Positions 12,078 to 22,440 of a stretch of DNA of 64,000 bases are shown in pieces (position 1 is the first letter of the stretch; each line of letters starts with the position of its first letter). The notes under the pieces are model-generated. The model was not told the DNA's origin. It did no database searches and saw nothing but the letters and a program-made list of their open reading frames with translations. Source of the DNA: Undaria pinnatifida (lineage: Eukaryota > Sar > Phaeophyceae > Laminariales > Alariaceae); contig JABAKD010000002.1 of the NCBI GenBank assembly GCA_012845835.1, positions 16,701,629 through 16,765,628 on the forward strand, given 5' to 3'. Both the position numbers and the translations under genes were made by a program.

Positions 12078-15000
12078 TTAACGGCAGTCACACTCGATGA
12101 GAATCTCGTGCAAAAATCGAGCGGTCTCGCGAAAGACCTTTCGCGGCGACCCGCCGTCCAATCGCGCCAACACGTCCATGTAGCCTCCCTTTCGCCGGAT
12201 GTTGCGGAGGTCGGCCTCACAGGAGGACGAAAAGGCAGCCCTCAAGTTATAGCTCCCACACACCAAAGCGTTTAAAAGCTTCGCGTACGAGTGCAAGAGC
12301 ACAGGAGCGCTCGACAGGAAATCGCGGGGCGACGCTGGTCCGTGAAGACAGGGTGCACGCGGTGACGATGATGACGGTGGTGCGCTGCCGACGCTTACCC
12401 CAGCTCCCCCTGACGCGCGATTACCGCTAACTTCGTGGATGTTTTCGTCGGTAGCCGCCCCGTGATTTTTTCCGTAGGTAGCGGCCTCGCGATCGTTGTT
12501 TCCGTCGGTCGCGGCTTTTTCTTCTCCGCTGTCTTCGGGGCGATCACCTAATTCAAGCAGGCGATGAAGCCGAACGTCCTTGTCCAAGGATTTTACCCGA
12601 GGAGGAAGTCGCGGTGATTCAGCGTCGCCTCGCCGATCGTCATTCATGGTTGGGACTTTCACCGCGGACTCTCGTGGCAACCCCGGAAACACCTCTGGTG
12701 ATCTCGACGGCTTGCTACTCGGTCGGGCCACTGGCGTCTTACTCAACGGAGACGCCGGTGACTTGTTTTTTCCGCTAAAACTAGATATAGGTCTGAAAAA
12801 AGAGCGTCTTTTGCCCTTGTCTCTCCTTCTTCTGGGAGTATCTTGCGTTTCCGAGAGTGATCCTCGTTGTTCGGCTTCTTCTAACAGCTTTCGCCGCTGT
12901 GCTTGCTCTCGGAGGTTCAGCTCTTCGATCAGGCAGACAACGCGCTCGTTCACCGCAACGACGAAGCCGAGGGCGTCGGACGCTGCTGGTTGGATTCCCG
13001 CGCGCCAGGCATTTCCGAGCCCGACGCCGACCAGATTCCGAACGATGCCTAGGTGTTCATGCTCGACGTTGAAGAGAATGATAGCCTATGTAAACCCGGT
13101 ACCAGGTAGGTCGTACGGAAGGCGGGGCGTTGGAAGAAGGGAAGCACGACAAAGCATAGCGTCAAAACGTGTTTCTGCTTACAGGGTAGATTTAGGCCTC
13201 ACATCGTGTATCATACAGTGTGCTGGTACAAGTCCTATGCACGAAGCAAGGCAAGCTGATGCTTACCTGGAAAATAAGAAACTCGGAAGCCGCTCCCGTA
13301 ATTGAAGTTGAGGCAGAGAATGCACGTGGCACCATATCCAAGTATGATATCCATACTTGAGACCTTCTTGTTACAGAACTTACTCGTACGTGTTCGGCAC
13401 TGTACGAAGCGGAACGTCAGTCGAGCCCCCTTGTGCTATAGAAAATCGCACAACTACTCGACTCACATCGCTGATGCCGTTGAGCGCCCTTACAACGAAA
13501 TCCAGCGTCCTCTTCTTCTTTCTCCTCCTCCGAGAGAAAATCTCATGTGCCCCCCGCGTCTCAGGCTCGACCGGGGCGCGTTCACCTCCTGCATCACACT
13601 CGTTGGGAGGAGTTCGGGGCGACGGAATACACAGGTCTTGTCTGCTGTCTCCATGGGCGAGGTCACCATCACCGACGTCACCGCCACTCCACCCATCGTC
13701 GCCGCCGTCGCCGCCGTCGCCGCCAAAACTGCTGCTGCGGTTTCCCAACCACCGGCGTTTTACGTGGCAGTAGAGGTATACAAACATGTCGGCAATTTTG
13801 GGAAGAGCCATCGGCGTCGAAATCATGAAAATGTCCATCTTCTGCGGAAGCTGCATGCTGTGAAAAAAGGCTGCGTCAAAAACAGCGGCAGTGGCGGCGA
13901 GGAGTCTCACATCGGTTCCCGTGGACCGACGGCTAGCTCGCCCCCCACCAAAATTTCTGTCGGGCCTTCCTCCGTCGAGCACCCTCTGTTCTCCTCCCCC
14001 TCCTCCCGCCCCTTCTCCTCCTCCGCCTCTTCCCCTTTCTCCAGCTGCTGCTGCTGCTGTTGCTGATGCAGTGGCGACTGATGATGCGGCGGCCGCCTCA
14101 TTGACAGTTCTTTCAAGGCGTCGAGCGAGTTCAAAATAAATATCGCCGGTAGAAAAGAAGGCGTCCTTCAAAACCGTGTCCAAGATCATCTCGTCGGCCA
14201 GATCTTCCATGAGTTCGACCTGGGTGTCGGTCTGGAGGTCAAAGTTGTCACGCGGCAGGGATGGGTGCCCAACGGTATCGAGCTCTGTTAAATTAAGGCC
14301 GAAACAATCAGGCAACTGCCGGATAAAGACGTGCAGTCTTGGGGGAGCCACGACACACCCGACTTTACAGTCAACCAGCGCTATCGCGGTTTTGCCGAGC
14401 TGGAAAACGTGTTATTTGTGCCACGATCATGAAGTTCCTGCCATAGAAATCGATAACCGCGAGCCTCCTTTCCGGTGTTGAAATACGTGCATTTCAGTTG
14501 TTCTAGAGCCGCTCAAGATCGCACAAACATTTTTGACAACATTAGCGTCCGCGTCATGAACAATATCACCTGATTGCGAAGGGGTCCCGTCATAATCTGA
14601 TGCACTTCGTCGAGATACCGCTGCGCGGCGGCAGGAGCACACGAAAGCATCTCCGGGGCGGAATTACCAAGCGAAGCGCCGGCCCTAACCGTCCAGCTTT
14701 CGCACGCAAGCACCAAAAGGTGCCGCAGCCTGCAGATCACCTCAAAACCGACAATAGTCAGGACGCTCTCGTTCTCGGAGACAGTTGCGCCGCATTTCGA
14801 TGCCTCCCCTTCGGGGGTTCCAGAATGGCTAGTAGTGGTAGTGACAATGCGGAAGGGTCTGGAAACCCAGTTGGCTTCAAAGTTCGCGAAAGTGTGGAGG
14901 CTTTCTCGCGCGCTGACCATGGCTACGTCGAGGATCGATCGAAGCGGGATCTCCAAAATCTGAGCGAATGTTTTTTGCTTGGCCTGGTAGAAGCTGTGGA

Positions 15001-16915
15001 TGATGCCTCCGACGGATGCCGGGTCTCTGAAGGGAACGAGGAAGAGACTCCAATTTGAAAGTGCTGCGATGCAGTGAACTGACGCGGTGGGAACATTGGA
15101 GCAAGACAAGCATCGTGCGAGGGTAACGATGGAATAAATGGCGCGCACCAAGAAAACTGTGCACGTTCAAACCGTCGTACACACTGGTAGATCTGGTTAC
15201 TAATTTCTTGTTTTGAGTCGTGGTGGACTTTCGTACCACTGCTGTTGATGTATGGACAGGCGGTACGTGCGTCCTAGCTGTCACTCTATTTGTAGTCTCA
15301 TTAGAGCGCGGGAGAGCACACTCTTCCGGGCGCAGCTCCTTGCATGCAATCCTAGAACTGCAGCATCAGTTGCATATCGAATCATTGTGGGTCGCGATTA
15401 TGCGTTCACGGCCCATGGGTGGGATGAAGTACCGACCTAACCAGAACCCTAAGCCCCAACCTAGCCTCAAATCATAGGAGGTGCGATCAGGGTGTGGGGT
15501 GGGTATGGGATTGGCCGATCAAAATGGAGGTGTGGTCTATTGGGGTTGATCCGACAACGCCCTTCACCCTCAAGCACTAAAACCCTGGTGATAGCGTCTG
15601 GCTTGCAATTTAGTGCGGCAGTGCTAGGATATCAAGGAGGCAACGTCCACTCTCCGTTACGTGCAACAATTAAAACAATCGGGCGTCGTAAAGCCCGTGT
15701 GCAGCATTCCGTAGTTGTTCATGCGAGTACACGCCCGCGAGTACGAAGTGCGATACATATACTTGTATTCGAAGCCCGAAAACATGAAATAAGACATGAA
15801 AACTTACTACAAACGGGCGACGGTGTAATTCGCAGCATGCAAAGATGAGCATCGACCCTAAATTTGTCGAACTCACAGCTGACGTTAGAAAAAACTTATA
15901 AAACATCGTACCGTAGCTGAGCTCCGCTACCTCTCGTAACTTCAAACGGACCGAGTGCTGGTGTTGTCTGTTGTCTGTGATACTCGTATGATAGACGGCG
16001 ATGATGCACGCACGTAGTGATATAGAGCTCCATGTCTACTCTGTAATTGAGGGCACATGCATCCACCCTCGAAACTTTCTAGCGAGAGCTGCGCTACCAC
16101 GAAAACAAAGATGATGGGCAGCGATTGAAATGGCATGCACGAGGTGGTGATTGCGTATTCAGGAGGAGACACCGAGAAGCCGAAACACATGGGTGGACTA
16201 TCTCAATTGTCGCAGCAAACGACTAGCAGACTCAGTGCTCTCAGTAGGAAAGTGTGTGAAGCTTAATCCCAAACGGAGATACGTACGGACACGGGACAAT
16301 TAACACTTGAGTTTCTGGTGGTTTGGCCCACACCTCACCTCGCTCCCCCGATGCTTTGATCCACACGACCGCCTCTAAATGGAGCACGGGCGAGTGGCCA
16401 AAAAAGCGCAGCAAATCCCGCGAAGAATCTCGGCTCTCCATTGTCCCCGCGCCTTTGGTTGCTCGGAGCAGCTGCGGCAGCATAGCGCCAACTTGCTGCG
16501 ATGATTCCGGTTTGCTCGTTACGGGGGGGGGGGCGCTCGCGATCGCCAGGAGGAAGGCCGACACTGCATCCATGCAACCCCGTTCGTCATCTTTTCCCCC
16601 GTCGAGCACGAGCGACGGCCTCCTCGAGCGGGCTACTACCAAGGGGGCTGGCAACAACCCATGTTTGCCGTAGCTTTTATTGTCGTCGCCGGTAGTCGAC
16701 TTTGCCGTCGTACGAGTGGCAGTATATGCGCTGGTCGTATGAGTACCAGTGGATGCGCTGGTTGTATGAGTAGAGATAACAGCGGCAGCACTGGCTGCAG
16801 CCGGCGGCCCGTGTTTTTCGATCTGAGGCTCATTGTTGTGGTTGTTTTCCTCCGGCGTAAATGATGCTTCGGTGGGATGTAGCGTAGGACGCCGAAGTCG
16901 CGATAGCTTTTGCAT
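12078..16915 (-). CDS. Unrecognised four-exon protein, about 1049 residues
   Basis: Exons proposed on the minus strand are 16915-16339, 15156-14525, 14399-13467 and 13085-12078. Junction phases agree throughout (1, 0, 0): GCGAG|GTGAGG to CACAG|TT, TTT|GTGCGA to TTTCCAG|CTC, GAT|GTGAGT to CATAG|GCT. The lengths add to 3150 bases with no internal stop. The start is an ATG at 16915-16913 and the stop is TGA at 12078-12080. Helical, conserved-looking segments alternate with low-complexity inserts rich in Thr/Ala (exon 1), Gly/Ala (exon 3) and Ser/Pro/Lys (exon 4). Better-ordered stretches include VPFRDPASVGGIIHSFYQAK, IRQLPDCFGLNLTELDT, FFHSMQLPQKMDIFMIS and FNVEHEHLGIVRNLVGVG. No signal peptide, catalytic motif or clear membrane segment is visible. 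It may be an alpha-helical scaffold, but I do not recognise the family. The second donor (TTT|GTGCGA) is the weakest junction. Confidence 0.55.
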
Positions 16916-17280
16916 GTGTAATCTGACGCTCGGCAGCCGAACAACGAGTGCTCGTGCGCGTGATCATGTGCGGGTGTGATGATGAAATTCACGATCTCAC
17001 GAGTAGCCGGTAGCTGGGCACTGTATCGCTGGGACGATTCGACTGCTGTATATCGGAATTTTAATAAACCTCTACGTATAGGCCCGCCGCGTTCATCTGT
17101 AACGGCGTTGATTCCGCCGCATTCATTACCGACGGCATATGACCAAATTTGAAAAGCCGTCGGTTTTCATTTTTCTTGCCGTAGATCGGGGTGTAGATCC
17201 CGCCTCAACCCTTTCCTACTCCAGAGCCTATCTAAACGCGGGACCGTCTTACGCTAGCTATACCCATCAACATCACCACC
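16916..17280. promoter_or_regulatory. Divergent intergenic region
   Basis: This 365-bp gap separates the start of the minus-strand unrecognised gene from the start of the plus-strand plastid protein gene, so it should hold both promoters. The sequence CATCAACATCACCACC directly precedes the ATG at 17281 and looks like a leader. No TATA box or known element is evident. Confidence 0.3.
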
Positions 17281-19387
17281 ATGAAGGCTGTCTTTGCTAT
17301 CTGCGCTGCGATGCTGGCGGGCGCTCAGGTGCGGTGGAAGAATGCTTCGATTTGCTTTGATGGAATGTGCGTGCGTGAGTATCAATCATGTTTGCAGCAT
17401 TTTTTTTGGTACAGAAAACGTAAGTTTTCACTTTTTTTTTTGCATCACACGCGGGCATGTTTGTGGCAAACCTGCGAGGTCCCTGGAACAAGCCTCCACC
17501 CCTAGCTCGAGAGCCTAGGCAAGGATCTTGCGTGTTGTGCACTCGGCTAGAAGAATATAAGGGTTCGTCGGACGGGGTCGTTGTCTTTTGGACACCTTGA
17601 TGGCAGGCAACGAGCAAATGCAAGCCTACCAGGCAGTCGTACTTGTTTTTTTTCTCTTTCGACATGAATGCAGAATGCAACACTTTCACAACTACAAAAA
17701 CTTATCGTACACTAATTCCGTATAGTTTGTCCTCACGTAACGTGTAGGGTCACTGCTGCTGCTGCTGCTGCTGCTTGCTGCTTCTCTGCTGCCGCAGATG
17801 ATCTGATGACGTTGCTGAAAACTAACAATCCCAAAGGGCACGAGACCCCAGCTCACAGCCAGCTCACGGCTCACGAACCATCCTTCCCAGCACGTAGTCT
17901 CTGATGCATAGCTCCGTTCCCACTGAAAGTTTGTTCTAGCCATGACCTGGCAGGTCAACATGTGTTTCTGCTTTATGCTCGTGAAACGTATTAAACATAG
18001 TGATCCCAGAATGGGCAAGGGTTTACAGGGTTATCATCATGAAGGTTGTTGAACCAGCCAATTCGAGTTGCCTACCAGGTACCTGGTAAGAAACAGCTAT
18101 ATTATCGTAAACAGCTATTTTCTTGCTCGTGAGTGCCTCGTACGAGCGCACGCTCGTCTTTTCGTGTTGTCCCCGTGCGCGTTTTCCTTCTTGGCGACAA
18201 TCGTCGCAATTTACCCGTTATGCTCTAAGCTTGTGGAACGTACTCGTAACAGCAGTACAGTCTAGACTACCAGGGTTTATGGCGTTACCATGAACATGGA
18301 CGTCTTTTGAAGCAGACAAGAGAGTTCGTTACGTGGTTCCTGGCTGGCCCACTGGTACAGCAGCGCGCAGCAGAATACTTGTACCTGTTTGTTTCGTGCC
18401 TCGTGTTGTGCCGGTGCCTGGTTCTCCTATTAATACTATAATAATAGTATTTTCTTATTTGCGACGGGGTACGTCATACGTAGTCGCCACTCCACCCCTC
18501 TGCCCCTTTTTTGGTGCATGTCCCATCCCCGCGCTCCACGCAGTTCCTGCTGCTGTTGGCAATCTCGTAACATATTTGCCAAGTATACCACCGTCGAAAT
18601 GCACCCTTGACGCACCATCATTCCTTGCCGACAACGACGAAGGAAAACTAGAGGTCATGAACACTGCAACATTCGCCAGCCTCGAAGGAATTTTCCGGAC
18701 CTCGACCTCCCTCCACAGAGGAAATAATACAGCAGTATCATACATAGAAGTAACACTATTAATATTAATAGGAGGGTCACACCCCCCCAAGAACCGAACT
18801 CCAGTACAACAGCGGTACATGTTTACACGAATTGTGCACATGAATCCCACCACACGTTACTGCTGTAGTGTCTGTGTTATTCCGATTAAACTGACATTTT
18901 CACCCATCTGCAGCCAGCGCATTCAGTGCTTGTGCCGATGCCTCCAATATACGAAGAGAGACGAGTTCCCTCTGTGGTCGCAAACCATAAGACAGAGAAT
19001 TACTCTATCATATGTAGTCAAGAAGTTGCTGTTGACACTGACGAAGCTTAACAAAACTTACTACAGCAGTAGTACTTGGGATGAAGTATCATACGTGTGA
19101 TAGCTAAAATTATACTCCATATTGTTTAATTATTACCAGGTAATTGTCGATACATCATGACAATTACGTGCAAATCACGATCGTACAGCATGATACAGCA
19201 TCGAACTCACGAAGCAACTCAAAAACACGGCGTGCGTGGTGAGGGATGGGTTAAAGAGTACCTGGTAGTGGATTTTCAGGGCTTGGTACTGGGCCAGGAT
19301 ATGCTGGCAATACCTGTAGAGATGATGAGTCCTGTGGTAAGAGAGCTGCTAGGATGCCAGTACATGCACCACGTCTGATACGTACCG

Positions 19388-19431
<44 letters not shown>

Positions 19432-22400
19432 GAAACGTTCCTATACTAATTCCAAGTGATTTAACCCCTAAAACGGGCTTCCAATTGTAAAGGCGTTGAG
19501 AACCCTCTTGCTCGTACTGCAAAAAATTTCCCCTGTCCCAGTCTACGAGTAATTCCACGCAGTTTGTCCCCCAAAAACTGGGTGTACTTCCATGTGAACT
19601 CCTTTTGGGGCCCACGTAAAGCGACCTACAAAGCGACAAGTGCGGTGTTTTCAACCTAAAGCTCCACAACTCGGACATATCACGATACAGATCGTATAGA
19701 TCATATGGATGGTGCAGATCCTCTATCTGTCGCTGTGATGTGAATGTGCAGGATCTGTCAAAAACAGCTCCAAAACATGAAGAGTGCTAACATTTGCTAT
19801 GAACCATGAATAGGTAATGCAGATCGTACGGCTCCCACCCGGAAACGTGGTCTAGGCCGTGCATGTAACATAGACCAGGGATCTATCTGTTCTTTGACGT
19901 TAGGATCTAGATGACATACATGGCTAACTGTCAGAAGCGGGCATCCTTCTAGCACCTTCAGGCTCCACGCATGTCGTAAATACATATGTTTCAGGCACGC
20001 CCCCTATACGCTGGGAGCCCCTAAAATGCAAAGCGCAGCGCTGCCCCCCCATTCGTACACCTCAACGGCCTGATTGATGGCCGCTCGTGTTTCGGCCGGT
20101 GAGCTTTTCTTTTTAAACGCCACCGAAACACGCATCGGAGCCCGCGACCGCCCCTGCCAACGCTCGAGCCCCCCCCCCCCCCAAGGATTGGGGTTAGGGT
20201 TATGGTTGGAGGAGGCTTGGGTCTGGCCGACGAGCAACATTGGAATTGACCAGATTGCGCTGCCCGAAGGCGGTTGCAGCGCCGCGTTGCATATAGGTGC
20301 TCCCTTACATCCTACAGGCCGGGCTGCTGCGTATGGCCAATGCTGCAATCGTCATGTTTTTAACATTTCCATCTATGAACTCCCGAAGCGGTTGAACGCT
20401 AATAAATCTGTGAAGTCGCGAGGGGGTTAATACGAGTAGCAAACGTCAGAAATCTACAAAAATAAGGAAGGATACGCGTCGCCGAACGGGGAGCTGTTCC
20501 CCTCTGGCTATATCCCTTTCGGGAAGAGTTCATGAGACAAAAGTAGCGAATCAGCAGCAGTCTTGGAACAGTGCCTGCCGTACAGAAATAGGCAAGGAAG
20601 GCGTGTTACCCCGGTTCGCGAACGGTTTGAAAGTTCGTACCGGGTACGAGGTTCTCAACCTTCATTCCGCCGTTGAAGATTTGTAAGCACACCAAAAATA
20701 AAACGCCTGAAAACGTATGTCAGAATCCCCCCCGGCCGTTTTTTCGTGGTCTCAGTATCGGGGATGATATCAGTCCATCCCCTTGCTGCAAGCTTTCGCG
20801 GTAGCGGGTCTTGAGTGCGGTTCTCACAAGCGCTCATTTTGCGGTGTTCTTTTGCGGTGTTGTGGTGCGGACACGTTTTCCTGGTTGTCATATTTTGCTT
20901 AACCCACAATGGAAAATACACTAGTACACGTGTTAACGTCCTTTACGTCCGTGGAACAGCAAGGAAGCTACTCTTAGTCTATATGTTTCTGCTGCGCAAC
21001 GCCACCTTAACGGTAAAATGGATGCCTCTTTGCTTTGATCTTTTGCGCTAAGCACGATGGAATGATGGAATGCACGCAACCCCACCCCACCTAAACGAAG
21101 GCACAAATTGCTGCGGACATGGATTACCGGATACGATAAACTCTTATGAACCAGACGCCCATTAATCGCAAATTTCGTCATTTTGGCGTCGAGGCTCAAT
21201 TTCTCAGTTTGTCGCCGATTGACTGTGTTCAAACTAAGTTGAAAGTAAAATTGCGTGTATTTTGTTTTTGGGTAGGAGTAATACAAGAAATGGTAGATAC
21301 TTGACGAAATCGTAATAATTTTTGCTTTGGGGGGGGGCGAAATCGCGGATTTGGTCGTGGATTTTGGCGTCTATCACCCGCCCGATCCCGAGCACCGTTT
21401 ATTTTGTAGAAAGTACCTGGTAGCTTGTACCTCACACCTGGTATCATTTAAATAGAGTGAACACGAGCTTAAGTTTCTTCGGCCGAAGTTCTTGAAAACA
21501 CTGCGTCCGCTGTACTTAGAGGAGAAAGCACCCACGTTTTGGAGTTTACTTGGATTTATTGTGGAATTGTTTGCGCATTGGTACTGTGTTACCGCCCAGC
21601 TATCCCCTTCTCCCCTCATGCATGCCAACATATATAAAAAAAACAACAGGAGCGTATCGCGGACCGCAGGCTTCGGCAGCGCCCGCGCAACCCTCCCCTC
21701 CTCACAAAAATATGTGTAGTGGTAAAGAGTTAAGTGCATTTACGCCATCCCTCCCCTCCCCCCCCCACCGTTCTTGCCAACATACACGAAACACCCAACA
21801 GGCGTTCGTACCGCCGACCGCAGGCTTCGGCAGCGCCCGCGCGGCCCTCCCCTCCTCCTCGGTCTCCCGCACGGCCTCCACCCCACGCATGGCCGCGGAT
21901 TTTGGTGTGTTCGACAGCGCTCAGAAGGAGTTCGCGGCCGAGTTCCCGGAGTACTCCAAGTACGGCTGGGGGCCGACCGCGAAAGCGGAGAGGTGGAACG
22001 GCCGCCACGCTATGTTCGGGTGGGCGGCAATCATCGCCACGGGTTACTGCCAGGCGCACAACCTTATCCCCAACGCTGAGGTTGCGTTGGACCCCAAGGT
22101 GTGGGGCACCCTAGCCTACACGACGGGTACCGAGACCATCTCGAACGAGAGGGCCATCATCATGATCGGGCACGTGCACGCGCTCGCTGTGTCGGTGTGC
22201 GCGACGGTGGCGCCGCTGTCTTTCCAAGACAAGCTTTTCCTGGATGTGGATGCGGGGGAGAAGGACGGACCGGCGCCGGGACTGATCCCGTCGTTCGTCC
22301 CCGGACTGACCCCCGAGGCTGAGATCTTCAACGGCCGCATGGCCATGATGGGGCTCGTGGTAACCGCGACCGTGGCGCTCACAACGGGACAGACTTTCCT

Positions 22401-22440
22401 TGAGGTCGTCAACGCGGGCCTCGGAGGCCTCCTCATGTAA
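17281..22440 (+). CDS. LHC/ELIP-like three-helix plastid protein
   Basis: Predicted thylakoid pigment-binding protein of the light-harvesting superfamily. The body exon (21802-22440) codes for three helices: ERWNGRHAMFGWAAII (helix 1, ExxNGRxAMxG), NERAIIMIGHVHALAVSV (helix 2) and AEIFNGRMAMMGLVVTAT (helix 3). Repeated Glu/Asn/Arg motifs are the chlorophyll-binding hallmark. It ends in GGLLM and TAA at 22438-22440. The exon begins AFVPPTAGFGSAR after acceptor CAACAG, which looks like the plastid half of a heterokont bipartite presequence. A matching signal peptide, MKAVFAICAAMLAGAQ, lies at 17281-17328 and ends at a phase-0 donor CAG|GTGCGG. Joining them gives 228 residues, with Phe right after a plausible AQA cleavage site. 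The 4.5-kb intron is an inference; an unseen nearer first exon is the alternative. The body exon is much more secure than exon 1. Photoprotective versus harvesting role cannot be decided. Confidence 0.75.
17329..21624. other. Large intron or intergenic stretch
   Basis: Either one intron of the LHC-like gene or intergenic DNA. It contains a CTG/CAG-like run (17755-17775), a perfect C run of about 37 (19388-19424), one CTATACTAATTCCAAGT dispersed repeat (19440-19500), a GGGGCCCACGTAAAGCGAC fragment (about 19605) and part of a GATCT-rich element (19690-19930). No other coding exon is convincing; the 255-codon frame at 18333-19100 lacks conserved features. Confidence 0.45.
19388..19424. repeat. 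Poly(C) run of about 37
   Basis: Uninterrupted cytosines, the longest homopolymer in the window, followed by GAAAAAAGAAACG. The Gly-rich open frame on the minus strand is an artefact. Confidence 0.95.
21625..21716 (+). repeat. Partial duplicate of the LHC-like exon 5' end
   Basis: Positions 21625-21700 repeat the acceptor and presequence start found at 21776-21850 (shared GCCAACATA, ACAACAGG, GACCGCAGGCTTCGGCAGCG, CCCTCCCCTCCTC). In this copy the frame after the AG is shifted and soon stops, so splicing to it would not yield the plastid protein. It lies about 150 bp upstream of the true exon start and may be a decoy acceptor. Confidence 0.7.

Noticed and set aside
12580-13305. 241-codon plus-strand frame
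   Set aside because: Antisense shadow of exon 4 of the unrecognised minus-strand gene, which has matching splice phases.
18333-19100. 255-codon plus-strand frame in the large intron
   Set aside because: No family resemblance and average composition; likely chance in the absence of transcript data.
20184-20210. GGGTTAGGGTTATGG resembling telomere repeat
   Set aside because: Fewer than three imperfect units; not a telomere or convincing interstitial telomere tract.
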